NCBI RefSeq assembly: GCF_028502605.1
Contig: NC_079235.1
Span: 2,666,001-2,730,000 of the forward strand
DNA: 64,000 nt
DNA from: Trichoderma breve
Taxonomy: Eukaryota > Ascomycota > Sordariomycetes > Hypocreales > Hypocreaceae
Direction of reading: 5' to 3'
Under the pieces are notes generated by a model that had not been told where the DNA came from, ran no database searches, and saw nothing but the letters and a program-made list of their open reading frames with translations. Of the stretch, positions 22,551 through 35,438 are shown in pieces. Every line of letters starts with the position of its first letter. The stretch's first letter is position 1. The position numbers and the translations under genes are program-made.

Positions 22551-23418
22551 ATTTGCAACTTGCCTAGTGTTGGAGCAAGCGGTCATACTGCTTTTTTTGT
22601 TTTTATTTGCCATAGCACGAACGATATCACACAGCGTTTGTACAGTGATAGGGTTTCATCGAACACAAAGGTACTAATTACGGTAAGAGGTAGATGATCA
22701 AGGCAATGTTGCAAAATGAGATATTACATCTGTCCTCACTCTACGAATATTTCGAACAATATGAATCAGCTCTTGTCCTCTGTCTTACGAAGACCTGTAG
22801 GGCGAGAATGTGCACCAAGGGCGTAAGGCTGCCACCCCTGTCATGTCAATGTCAATAATAAGCCAATCACACGATTCCAATTCTCCACGTCAAACGACAA
22901 GCTCGCACAAAGCACCGACGTCGGACCACAGAGCTAGAGTGAGTAATTCAGGGCTGACTTTTAGTGGGAGCGGCAGCCGCTGCCGGGGACGACAATCATT
23001 TGCAATTGCATGTGGGAGAGTGGGATAATACCAGCAGTGGCGTCTTAGTAGTTGCATGCATTTCAAGCGCACATGCAGGTGGCCTGAGCTGCTATTTTCG
23101 GCACTTTAAGAACTGGAGCTCAATTTCTGGATAGCTGTCAAAATATTCATTCATTTATATTCACATCTATACCCCAAGGAGACGAAGCAAAAAGAGGTTG
23201 AGAGTAGAAGCTTCTTCGAAGTATACTTGCATCGGTTCCCAATCAAGCCACCGCCAATATCCTGTCAATCAGCTTCTATTGACGTCACTCAACCCTCCAT
23301 CTACAACTTTTTTTACTTTTTTTTTTCCCTCCTCTCCAATTTGGAGTACAGTCACCTCTCTATCGTCCTCTCTTCTTCTTCCGTCACTCCAGCTTTTGGC
23401 TAAGAGTACGATTTCATC
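22551..23418. other. Intergenic region and DAHP synthase promoter
   Basis: This region holds the 3' flank of the cyclophilin gene and then the promoter and leader of the aromatic-amino-acid gene, with pyrimidine-rich sequence from about 23280 to 23410. No additional gene was seen. Confidence 0.5.
23280..23287. promoter_or_regulatory. ATF/CREB-type bZIP site TGACGTCA
   Basis: A perfect palindromic TGACGTCA is followed by CTCAA and lies 132 bp before the DAHP synthase ATG. Such sites bind bZIP factors. The position fits a promoter element, but it could also lie in the leader. Confidence 0.5.
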
Positions 23419-24761
<1,343 letters not shown>

Positions 24762-25573
24762 GTGTCCAAAACTTGTGCAATCTCCATACCTCCCGTCCTG
24801 TCACGGACATGCAGCAGTTTGCCAAGCCAGTTGATTGCTTGCCATTATGATGCCAGCGTGTGAAGTTTTGCCCTGTTACGGGTTAGATGTGGTGCAATGA
24901 GTGTTCTCTTTTTCTACATGGGGCTTGATGGAGGGCCAGGCATGGGTTGCGTAAAAAACGCCTCCTTGGATGTATATATACATAACAAAAGTTTCAGGGT
25001 GTCTTTTTGGTACACCACAGCCAATTCCAAGGCTAGAGAGATGATGGATTTGTCGAAAATGTGTACATGAGAGAAATGGTTCAAAAATTGAATAAGGTGA
25101 ATGAAAATGAAACAAATTCTGGTGAATGCAAAAATGGCGCGGAAAATAATTGACAGACACATGAATATGCTGCCATTTCCATACATGAAGCCATCACCAC
25201 GGCCTTGCCTTTTGGGGCTCACACTGTGCGACGCAGCAAGGCCCCCTAGCTTGATCCAGCCAAGCATCAGCGAGGCTATGTATGTACTTTTAGACGGTAT
25301 GCTGGGCAAGCAAGCGCAGCCAGGCCAATTTTCCGACGACGCAGGACGACACTCTCTTTATTCCAAACCTACGCATCAGCCATCAATTGATCCCTCGCCA
25401 GCGCAAGGGCATCGCGCGCTCCCTCGATTTCCTTTTCTTTTGCCTTCAAGGCTCTTGACTTCTTCTTTTTCTCCTCCCTGATCTTTTTCTAAAACTGTAA
25501 TACAGAGCGCTACTGCTCTTTTCTACGCGACCCGCCATCTTACTCCCACCGCAGCAACACGCGCCAAACCACC
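24762..25573. other. Intergenic region
   Basis: This holds the 3' flank of the DAHP synthase gene and the promoter/leader of the zinc-finger gene, which has a CT-rich leader from about 25420 to 25500. No gene was recognised. Confidence 0.5.
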
Positions 25574-26759
25574 ATGGCGCCAAACTACTCGCCCCCAGAC
25601 TCGCCATTATCGTCAGCAATGGACTCGTCAGAGCCATACGAAGAAGATCTCCACGATGACGAAACGACGCTGCGGCCGTCCAAACGCCAAAAAGTCGAGG
25701 CCGGCTCGACAACATCGTCGGCCGTGATCCCCGATGCCGAGCACGAGCCGGTGCCAGAACCCGATCCTCTCGAGGGCATGTCGGACGTATCGTCGGACAC
25801 GTCAGGCGACATCCCGAGCTCCCCCGTGAACGCAAGGCTGGAGGAGGAAGACTTCCAGGACCAGGTGACCATCTGCGACTGGGACGGCTGCCCTGCAGGA
25901 GACCAGGGCAACATGGACAAGCTGGTTGAGCACATTCACAATTCGCACATTGAGAACCGTCAGAAGAAGTACACGTGCGAATGGCGAAGCTGCAACCGAA
26001 AGGGCTTGCCTCATGCCAGTGGCTATGCCTTGAAGGCTCACATGCGGAGCCACACCAGAGAGAAGCCCTTTTACTGCTATCTGCCTGGTATGTGTCTTTT
26101 GGAGAGAGATATCCCTTGTGCTTTTCTCCTTTTTAGATTCGCAGCTCCTCCATACAATATCGTCCGTCATATTAACTAATTGCTCAACAGAATGCGACCG
26201 CTCATTTACGAGGTCCGATGCTCTAGCTAAACACATGCGCACCGTTCACGAAACCGAAGCTCTCCGACCATCCGACCCTGTGCCCAAATCGATGCAATCA
26301 GGGCCCACAGGTCGGACCGGAAAGCTCAAAATCATCATCAAAACTCCCCAATCGCAATCCGCCGGACAAGACGACGGAGATGACGCCAACGGCGAGGTTC
26401 CTCCGTCAGAGTGCTTTACGGCACTCACCTCGGAGCTCTTCACCGAAGATGAGCTCGAACTTCCCCTCGCCAAGCTATGGCGCAAGTGCCACTGGGAGGC
26501 GACATGGGCAGAGGAGGTTGGAGAGGCGCTCAAGAACGAGTGCAAGCAGTGGGAGGATCTCTACTACAAGGAGTGGCTCGAGAAGGAGGTTCTGCTGGCG
26601 CAGGTCATCCAGAGCGAGGTGGACTGGCATGAGCGCCGCCAAGCCATCATCTCTGGCGCTGCTGATGTCCAGCTCCCCAGCAGCACGGAGGAAAGAGATG
26701 AAGAGGCTGGCAATGGCGTTCACAAAGAAGCCGTCTCCGCGACTGCTGACAAGGAATAG
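25574..26759 (+). CDS. C2H2 zinc-finger nuclear protein, YY1/GLI-type fingers (possibly Iec1-like)
   Basis: Two exons (25574-26087, 26191-26759) give 360 aa. An acidic, Ser/Asp-rich N-terminus (residues 1-95) carries SKRQK as a possible nuclear signal. Three consecutive CX4C-type fingers follow (about 102-190): CDWDGC...H...H, CEWRSC...HMRSH and CYLPEC...HMRTVH. The third is split by the intron exactly between Pro and Glu of its Cys-X4-Cys knuckle. The C-terminal half has a basic patch (RTGKLKIIIKTP) and a helical Glu/Trp-rich segment likely to be coiled coil. CX4C fingers of this arrangement occur in Gli/YY1-like DNA-binding proteins, including the Ino80-associated Iec1 of fission yeast. That assignment is a guess from layout and size; DNA binding itself is well supported. 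Confidence 0.75.
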
Positions 26760-27975
26760 AAGCTTGAGAGACGCAGTCTTCCGCGGGAATTTGTGTTTTT
26801 GCAATATGGTAAACGCTGGATGTAGAAATTTCGGTGAATAGGACCATCGGACGGGGCTGGAAGGGATTGAAGCAAAAAGATGGGCGTGCATGTAGAATGC
26901 AACGGGGAGTTTTGGGAGTTTTTATCAGAGGACACGCAAAAGCGGGCTGAGAAGCAACCGTAATCTTGATCTTCTTCTCTTTTTATTTTCTTTTACTATC
27001 AAGTATCTTGTTTGTTTTCTTATTGCTTTTACTTTGCGCTTCTTTACTCTCTGGACCAGCATGGGAGTCCAACTCTAGATACATAGTATGCAGGGAAGCA
27101 GAAGGCGATGTGCTCTCGGGTTTTTCCTTGGTCGCATGGTGTAAGATAGCAATGGAACATACCAAAGGATGATTCAACATGGCTTATTTGCTTTGTCCAT
27201 ACTAATACAATACTTGATATCTACTAGGCATCTTTATTCGACTGCTTTCACTATCTCAGCATCACTTCTATCCTTAATAATTAGCAGATGAGATGCAGCC
27301 TCTCGTCTTCTCTACCCGCTGTAATTATCACATCCATAGGTAAGTAATAAATAAAGCAAGCCACCGTCCAAATAAAAATAATATTCTATCAGCTTCAACC
27401 ACCCAAATAACCATACCAACAAATATCAAAGTACCAACTTTCTTAATAATGCTTCCAGGTTCCTCGGAAAAACAATCCAAGGCGGGACCCCCCTCCAAAA
27501 TCCCAACCCGCCGATTTCGCATCCCCACTAAATCTTTCAAAGTTCCGCTGCGCTGCGTTCATACTTTCGTCCCTTCATTTTCTCTAGTACAAAACGGATT
27601 TGAAATCCTCGCCTTTTTATTTGCGCGGCGCCCCAGACTCAGCTTCCATTATATCCCTGAGATACAAAAAGGAAGATACTCCAAGTTCTTTTTTTTTTTT
27701 TTTTTACAGCTTCCTTCATTCCTTTGCTGTTTGCTACCGAGTTTGCTTTTTGTGATTACTTCGACACGTGCTTATCAAGAAACCAAGTGCGCCACGGAAA
27801 TCGCAAAACTCGCCACTTGCAACAAAACAACCAAACTAGTACCTGCATACATACAACATTCACAAACAAACACCGAGAGGACAACAGAGAAGAATCCAAA
27901 TCAAACAAACAATCTACTGGTTATCCTATCCATCTCGAGAATACAAAAGCGACGGCATTGCCGTAATCCCGCACC
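26760..27975. other. Intergenic region and long NAR1 leader
   Basis: No independent gene was recognised. The part from about 27600 is T-rich then A-rich and probably transcribed as the NAR1 leader. It contains a 176-codon open frame (27449-27979) that ends over the NAR1 start codon; its composition (long Phe run from poly-T) argues against a real protein. Confidence 0.4.
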
Positions 27976-29700
27976 ATGAGTGCCATCCTCTCCGCCGACG
28001 ATCTCAACGACTTCATCTCCCCCGGAGTCGCCTGCATCAAGCCCATCGAGACCCTCCCCGCCGCACCCCAGCAGTCTGCCAACGAAAACGAAGTCATTCT
28101 CGATGGACAGCAACCCTCTTCGTCCAATGCCACGCCCGCTCAGATCTCTCTCACAGACTGCCTCGCCTGCTCCGGCTGCGTCACATCCGCAGAGGCTATC
28201 CTAGTCAGCCTGCAGAGCCACACCGAAGTCATTTCAACGCTCGATGCGGCCCCGGCGCTGCGCGTAGTAGGACCCGATGCGAGCGGACATTTCACAGTCG
28301 AGGGCCTGGAGAATGAAAATGCGAAGCTGTTCGTTGCCAGTGTAAGCTCCCAAACGAGGGCAAACCTGGCTGCTGCATGCGGGCCAGGCGTCTCCGAAAG
28401 CCAGGCCGGATATATGCTGGAGAGTCTGTTACGGGGTCCCGAGGGACTTGCAAAAGGAGGAAAGTGGAATACTTCATTCGAGTGGGTGGTCGATATCAAT
28501 GTGGCCCGAGATGCGACTCTTGCACTCGGTGCAGCCGAGGTCCTCTCTTCCCCCACACCGGGCGTCTCAAGGCCGTCACAGCCAATCCTAGCTTCATCAT
28601 GTCCTGGCTGGGTGTGCTATGCAGAAAAGACTCATCCATATGTTTTACCACATCTATCCAAAGTCAAGTCGCCACAGGCCCTTATGGGCACCATCCTGAA
28701 AACATCGCTGAGCCGGAAGCTGGGCATCTCGCCCAGTAGAATATGGCATGTGGCTGTCATGCCTTGCTTCGATAAGAAGCTAGAGGCCAGTCGGGAAGAG
28801 CTCACCGATGAAGTGTGGGCACGCTCTGGCTTGCCTGGAAAGGGAATCCGAGACGTCGACTGCGTCATCACGAGCAAAGAGGTTCTGATGCTGGCAGAGT
28901 CAAGGGGCCTCGACTTCTTCAGCATGTCCAAATCCGCATCATCCCTCACACCCTCAATACCCTTCCCGGATGAAAAACTCCAGGCATTCTTGTTTCCAAG
29001 CAAGGGCTCAAGAAACCCCTCACGTGTAGCTGGTTCGTCCGGCGGGCTGTTACACCACATTCTCCAAACCAGGGCCGCCCAAACGCCAGGCTCCGAGATA
29101 CAAATCGTCCGAGGCCGTAATGTTGATGTTGTCGAATACTTTGTCACGGTAAATGGCGAGCCTATTTTCAAGGCCGCTCGGTACTACGGCTTCAGAAATA
29201 TCCAAAATCTCGTCAGGCGGTTGAAGCCGGCTCGTCCGTCCCGCATGCCGGGCGGAAAGCCCTTTGGGAGTGCTCGCCGCCCGGCAGGGAAAGCTGCCTC
29301 TCTCGACTATAGCTTTGTTGAAGTCATGGCATGCCCCGGCGGCTGCACTAATGGTGGTGGTCAAATCAAAGTCGACGATCCCGTGATTCTTGAACGCAAG
29401 AACATTTCGGAGAAGCCAGGTCCGCAGGAGCAAAAGGATTGGCTGGCAGAAATCGATGAGGCATATTTCTCGGGCGAAGATTCGCTGGTCGAACACAATG
29501 GCTGTGGCCCCGAGAAGGTTGTTGGAGGCATTTCCCATTCATATATAGACGATACCCTGGCGTACTGGTCCAGCATGACGGGGATAGGGTTAGATAGACT
29601 GGCTTTCACGAGCTATCGTGAGGTGATTAGCGATGTTGGAAAGGATACAGCCACCGAGAGAGCCGCCCAGCTAGCCGGTAAAGCTGACGGTGGGTGGTAG
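27976..29700 (+). CDS. NAR1: Cytosolic Fe-S cluster assembly factor Nar1
   Basis: Intronless 574-aa member of the iron-only hydrogenase-like family. The N-terminal cluster ligands are Cys20 (GVACIKP) and Cys62/65/68 (DCLACSGCVTSAEAI). The H-cluster-like ligands lie in SSCPGWVCYAEKTHPY, VMPCFDKKLEASR and MACPGGCTNGGGQI. Nar1 is the adaptor of the cytosolic iron-sulfur assembly pathway that passes clusters to nuclear and cytosolic apoproteins and to the CIA targeting complex. It lacks hydrogenase activity. The length suits fungal orthologues. The stop lies only 32 bp from the stop of the convergent SUZ-domain gene, so the 3' UTRs must overlap. Confidence 0.95.
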   Translation: MSAILSADDLNDFISPGVACIKPIETLPAAPQQSANENEVILDGQQPSSSNATPAQISLTDCLACSGCVTSAEAILVSLQSHTEVISTLDAAPALRVVGPDASGHFTVEGLENENAKLFVASVSSQTRANLAAACGPGVSESQAGYMLESLLRGPEGLAKGGKWNTSFEWVVDINVARDATLALGAAEVLSSPTPGVSRPSQPILASSCPGWVCYAEKTHPYVLPHLSKVKSPQALMGTILKTSLSRKLGISPSRIWHVAVMPCFDKKLEASREELTDEVWARSGLPGKGIRDVDCVITSKEVLMLAESRGLDFFSMSKSASSLTPSIPFPDEKLQAFLFPSKGSRNPSRVAGSSGGLLHHILQTRAAQTPGSEIQIVRGRNVDVVEYFVTVNGEPIFKAARYYGFRNIQNLVRRLKPARPSRMPGGKPFGSARRPAGKAASLDYSFVEVMACPGGCTNGGGQIKVDDPVILERKNISEKPGPQEQKDWLAEIDEAYFSGEDSLVEHNGCGPEKVVGGISHSYIDDTLAYWSSMTGIGLDRLAFTSYREVISDVGKDTATERAAQLAGKADGGW

Positions 29701-29732
29701 GTAGCTTTATATAGAAATAATGAAGCAACGAT

Positions 29733-30692
29733 TCAAGTATCTCTGCTGCCACCACGCCGTGCAAAGCCAAAGCCTCCTCTACCACTTCCATCCGGTCCTC
29801 TAGGCGCTCGAATTGCTTGGTGCTCGTCTCGCCCCCCCTGGCCTCGCATGGGAGAATCGCTGCCTCCTCGTCGGAGCGACTCTGGCTTCGGGGAAGAGCT
29901 GGGGTCGAACAGCTCCCTCCTAGGGCCAGGTTGAGCGGCAGGTCGCCGAGGTTCAAACTGCTGTCCGCTGCTCTCGTTATTGATAGCACTGCTGCTGTTG
30001 TTATTGCTGCTGCCACTGCCGGCATTGTTGCCGTAGCTATAGCCGCCGCTGTAGTTCCCACCGCGCCCCCTACCACGCCCACGGTACGACCCTCGTCCTT
30101 CCGTCCTCGGAGGCGTAACGGTGCCTGTCCCCGGCGACGACCCGCGCGACGAAGGGGCGGACTCGCCAAAGATCTTTGCTCGGGCCTCGTCGTAGCGCCG
30201 CTGCTTCTCCTCGCGGTCGCGCTTCTGCTTTGCGCGTATTTCGTCGGGCGTCATCTGCGCCTGCTGCGGCCGAGCGTCATCGCCGTCGTCGAGGGACATT
30301 TGTGCCAGGCCCGTGACGGGGTCCTTCTTGGCGATGACGGGCTTGCGGCTGAGGACCTTGACCTGGGGCTTGAAGGTGGTGGTGAGAGGGACGCCGCCGC
30401 CGTTGGCTTCAATGTAGTGGAAGGTCTCTGTTGTCGAATCGCTGTTTCCCGCAAAGCAAAGTCAGCAAAAAGTCATTGCGAGCAGCTTTAGTTTGTGAAA
30501 GCATCTTCCATACGCTGATTCCCATAGTTTCCTGTTCGCCTCGGCGTGCTGCTGCATGCGTTCTTGTCTGCTCAGGTTGGGCTGCGGAACGGCCTGCGGC
30601 TCCTTCGTGTCTTTACGGTCGAGCCGGTCAGCTTGAGCTTCCCAGTCGTCGTCCCAGGCATCGGGAACGGGAACGCCTCCTGCTCTGCTCAT
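29733..30692 (-). CDS. SUZ-domain, RGG-rich RNA-binding protein
   Basis: Two exons (30692-30514, 30441-29733), with a 72-nt intron, give 295 aa. The N-terminus (AWDDDWEAQADRLDRK) resembles SUZ-domain proteins. The SUZ motif lies around residues 160-180, with the signature EARAKIFGE following a Lys/Arg/Glu-rich helix. The C-terminal half is disordered: RGRGRGRGG and Tyr/Gly repeats, an Asn/Ser tract, then FEPRRPAAQPGPRRELFDPS and a final RGG-like block (GRGGFGFARRGGSR). SUZ domains bind RNA and the RGG boxes add non-specific RNA contacts. A cytoplasmic mRNP role is likely but the exact function is unknown. Confidence 0.83.
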
Positions 30693-31427
30693 CTTGTATA
30701 AGGATAACTGAAAGAATGAATGAATAAGATGATTGGTTGAAGCTAATAAGCAAAGAAACCGTTGAAGGACAGCTTCGAAGCTGAGGAGTCGGATGTTATA
30801 ACTTGGGTATGCTCGCCAGTCTTTGTTTCCAAGGCATTCGCTGCACAGCAAATCCCAGATTTTCACGTCGTCTGCTGTTTTGCTTCTAGGCTGCCTTGAC
30901 GCCCTTGTCCAGCTACGTAAATCTGCGCATCGAAGCCCGTGGCTGCATGGATCAACGCTCGCCGTGATGTTCGAGAGGAAGCAGGTAGTCTGCTTTATCG
31001 AAGTTGGGATTTGTTTGTGTGGTTATAATTTTGACGCGCGGTACCTGCCAAGTACCGAGGCTGTGGCCCGTTGCGAAAGTAAATTCTGCGGTGTCGGCGC
31101 TCCGTTGAAAGTACATCTAGGTATCTATTTTCGGACTTTTTCCTCTGCGCTGGATCCTTTTCCGGCTGCGGGGAGCCATTTGGTGGGGCGGTAACTTCTC
31201 AAGGTGCTCTGCAGTTAATTCATTGGCAGCAGGGAGTTTCCTCTGGGTGGCATGAAGTTTAACCAAGCACCTCATAGCCTACATAGTTTGGACGACGATA
31301 CCCAAAGTTTGGAGTTTCTAAAGTTTCCTTTCTGATAAGAAAAGGTATGAAAATGGATCTACTCCAAAAGTCAACTCATGGGCTGCCCAGTTAATGTATC
31401 CTCTTGCTAGTCTCTTTCTCAACTGCC
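30693..31427. other. Divergent promoter region
   Basis: No coding signal was seen between the SUZ gene and the small two-exon gene. Confidence 0.4.
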
Positions 31428-31761
31428 ATGGCTGAAGCATCGAGTCCCTCGGCACCTGCAGCCTCAAACGCTTCCAAAAGGCTCAGGGAAGACGGCGAGG
31501 CTATCAAGAGCCGACTTTTGGATCAACACTTCCACATCAGTAAGCGGTTTTCGTCCAGTCTCCAAATTTCACGTGCCTCCGTGCTGCCCCTGTGTGTCAC
31601 ATACTGACCGAGAGTATCCGTTGTTTCAAGCCCGCTATGTAGATCCGTTGGTACCACGAAAGACGTCAGACCCTCAAAATTGGCCAAGGGGTGTGACGCC
31701 CGAGATGGAGCAGAAGTGGCTGGCTATCATTAAGGAGCATCGTTCTACTAAGACTACCTAG
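31428..31761 (+). CDS. Small conserved-looking protein of unknown function (80 aa)
   Basis: Two exons (31428-31539, 31631-31761) are joined across a 91-nt intron with donor GTAAGC and acceptor TTTCAAG, and the frame is kept. The predicted protein begins MAEASSPSAP, has a disordered Ala/Ser N-terminus, then a charged helix (KRLREDGEAIKSRLL). The compact C-terminus carries RYVDPLVPRKTSDPQNWPRG and EMEQKWLAIIKEHR. The start has a gccATGg context. The second-exon sequence has the Pro/Trp pattern of a conserved small protein, but I cannot name the family. It was found by joining frames, so transcript evidence would be decisive. Confidence 0.6.
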
Positions 31762-34700
31762 GTTGCTAGGTACGGGATATTAGGTATGGTGGGCATTTGG
31801 TGGGAATTGGCGAGGCTTTCATTTTACGATGTAACGACAACGCATAAGGGCTGTATTGTACTTGATTTAACAGCAAACAGCTTTTCTTTACGACTGTAGC
31901 CGGCGATAACAGGGATGTTACTCAATATCTGTGTGCTTTACTCTCATTTCGCTCTTGACGCCATACGATGGCTAGCTGCTCTAATAGAACAATAGAACCA
32001 TCGCAGATGGAGGTAGTAAGTAAAAGGGTTCCTGTCACGTTGGCTTGGCAACGTTGCATTAGCTATTGAACATCCAGCTCTTCCTCGAAATCAATGTCCA
32101 GGCACGCTTTCGGCATGTCCGCGCTGGTTAATTGTTGTGTCTATTGTAGTCCAAGGAAGTGTCACTCCCACACTCTGAGATGGAAAGGTGGGTTCAACGA
32201 TCTCTCCCGGCGATTGTCACACTGTCACGCTAAACCCAACCTCGAGTAACATCGCGCCGTGGCCAGAGTCGAGGGATACAAGAAAATCGCTCTACAACAG
32301 CTCACGATGGCCTCCTACAGGACGGCATCGGTGGCAGATATGCTACCGACGAATTGTCACTCCAAAGCAAGCCAGCGGCGCCATGAAATGGTCGTATCTC
32401 TCGATTCGCTCTTGGCGAGAGGAGAGCAGAGAAGAGGCTAGAAGGACACTAGAAAATTCTGCAATGCTTAAGGGCTAACGCGAAACCGGCGATAAGACTA
32501 TTCCACGTGTAGGAATACTCACGACGTCCTTCAGTGTTGGAGTCGAAGAACCAAAACTCAAGTGCCACACTCCAGCCACAGCAGGTTTCTACATACTGAT
32601 TGTGAGGCAGCGACGCAGAGGCACAGTGCGCAGCCTGTAACGAGCAGGCACCACCGCTAGTTCACGGCGATGGAGCAATGAATACGGCCGTCTTGATATC
32701 AGCTCTAGGAATGCATCATGTATGTAACGACAAGATGTGATCCCACGTCAGCTGATTTGCAGCCAGACGAGGCTGAGCCCGCAGCCTCTTCCAGTCTCCC
32801 TTACCGAAAGAGCTATCCCTGCCTTGCCTTTCCCCCTCATTTCTTGGAGTAACTCGTGCATGCGGGATGGCGTGGCAAATGCGAGTCTTTTCTTTTTCCG
32901 CCTCAGGTAGATTGGGTCTGGACAGCGCCAGACCAACCTAGACGACTTGGCGGCTGGCCGTGTTGGTCGTCGGTAACTTCTGCCTAGCGAGTCGCAAGTG
33001 TAAAGAGGCAATGGAGAAATTATCAATCACAAATTCCAGACATTGCGACAGCTGCGGTGGCAAGACTTGAATCGTGGCTGAGTCGTTGCTTTGCACTGTA
33101 CAGATGGATGCTGTATAATGGAGTTTCTTGTGATAATATGGCCTCTGCGGCAAAGTATATGCACCTCGTGTTTCGAGACATCTGTAATACACGAGAGTGT
33201 GCTTGAAGCTCATGGACTATCAAGATATTGCAGGACACCCTTTCGCGGCTTTCTGGTAGGCATTTTTCGTTGGCAGTCAATCGGCCGGGTCTATTGGCTG
33301 GGAGGTGGCGGGACAAGTTCCACCAGACAGTGTGATACCCCAAAACCCCAAACCTCCCAGCGGCCCAAGGAAATGTGATACTTGAGGGCCACTGGCTGAC
33401 GTTACGAAGGAACAAGTGGCTAGTATCGCAACAACAACAGAACCGCGAGCCTCCCTTGCTTCACTAGGCTGGGGAATGGAGGCGAGGCTTCAATACCACC
33501 ATAACCGGCCAGTGGCGCCCGATCCTGTCGCTCACCATGTAAGATTGTATGCTTAAGGCTGCTTTGAGCAACGAAACATGAAGAGATCAAGCTGTGATCC
33601 TTGAATGCTCTCCGCTGTTTGTCCAGCTTATAGCGGGTACAAGAGTGGCTTGGGAGTTGCTCTCACTGGACCTGGATCGTGGACACCATTACCAGATTGC
33701 CGGGACTTATGTTGCAGCTCCTCAGCAGCACGGCATCCGTCTTTCTTGACTCACACCGCCACCAAGAACACACGTTTTCGCATGTACTAATCAACTAATG
33801 CGATGTACGGCAACGGCACCACACGTGTCATACCTGCTAGGTAGTAGGTAGAGAGCTGAGCCTCTGATTGACGGTGTACTCGTACCTGGATTGATTGGTA
33901 AAGAGAGGGACGGTGAATATCTGCAGCCCCGCCTCACAGTATGTGTAGGTATTTCGATGCTCTCTCCACCTCCAGTCGTTTGTATGAAATGCTTCAGTAC
34001 TGTGCTGTACTGGTACGCACGCAGGTCATCTCCACTCGGTGAAGAAAAGGGCCCCCGACTCCAAAAATGCGATGCTGCAGTTGAGCGGCAAATCAATCGC
34101 CAGCGGCCGGCCTGTAGCGTTGTAATGGTGACAGAGGCTGCTCCTCCTTGTCTCGGGAAACGCGGTACCCGAGCCCTTCAAAACCTTGAACGGCGGTGAT
34201 GTTTTGATTCGCCGCCCGGGCCAAGATCTCGGAAGCAGGCCCCTGTCAAGTTTATTAGCCACCGCCTTGCCGAGTCTATTCGTTTCCACGGCGTCCACGT
34301 CTGTATTGGCAACCGGCGTTATTCACCTTTTGCAACGCAGCACGACATGTACAGTACCTTGCTTGAGGTTTTTATTTTATTAGTGCTACCTCATGTAGGC
34401 AAGGTATTTAGTGAAGGGATGAGACATTGAACAGCACAGAGGCAAGGGGGTGCGAGCTGAGGTGGTACTTTTGGTCCTCCGTCTTTGAGCCCAAGATCCC
34501 GTACTTCTATCTGCATCTGTAGGTACCTGTACTCGGTCCCAACACGGCATATTAACCATCAACCCTCAGCAAACCCCGGATGCGAATACGGAGCCGTGGT
34601 GTTGATTTGAGGCTAGCACTTGGCAGTCCCAGTCGATGACCTGTGTGTTTCGGTTCAGCTCATCATCATCATCGCTGGCTGGCTGATCAGCAGGACTCGT

Positions 34701-35438
34701 TTAAGTACAGGTACAAGTACAGGTACAAGTACAGGTACACGCTAGGCGGCGGGCTGGGCCAGATGCGAGGAGCGCGGTCGCGATGCCGCCATCGCCAGCT
34801 CGCCTTCGCTCAATCAATCAACTAGCAGCCGGCCGCGTGGGAACTCCGCAGTGGATGACGGCCTGGCTGGTGGTGGCTGAGAAGTTGCAAATGTTGGGAG
34901 GGGGGTCTTAGGTTCCATGTTGTCTTCGGGCCTGCAGGCTGAGAGCCATAGAAATGCCGTTGCCGCACTGGCGCTAGGGGAGCTGGCAGACAGAGGCTAC
35001 TGCTACAGCGCGCTCCACCCCTACAGCCGCCGCCGCGAGCCCTCCGCTAGCCGGCCCACACACTGTACGGGGCCCTGCGACAGCGACCAGCACTCAGTGG
35101 CCCTACTGTACGAGTCCTCGGACTGACGCCTACGGGCAGCTTCTTCGCCTGGGCTCACTTTTGCCCCAAGAATCCATCCATTACCAAACAACTTTTTTTT
35201 TCCTGCTCCTTTACGCGCTGCTCCCATCATCCCTCATCACCCAATCTTGTTACTGTATTTTGTCTTCTTCCTGCGCAATCACCGCTCCTGGTGTCGACTC
35301 TCTTTCCCTCGACCGACCCTTGGCGAGCGCGACGCCATCCGACTGCAAACGGCGCTGAATCCCTTTCCCCCCGCCCATCCCATCTTATCCAGCGTAGCCT
35401 TGAGTATACAATACCGATTGTCCCCCCGCGGCTTCACC
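31762..35438. other. Long gene-poor region upstream of the Sch9-like kinase
   Basis: About 3.7 kb without a recognisable gene. It contains GTAC-rich words, the 12-bp array at 34703-34738, and a CT-rich stretch from about 35190 to 35430 that looks like the start of a long transcribed leader. Confidence 0.45.
34703..34738. repeat. Three-copy 12-bp tandem repeat rich in GTAC
   Basis: Three exact head-to-tail copies of AAGTACAGGTAC. GTAC is self-complementary, so each unit holds two small palindromes. Confidence 0.95.
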
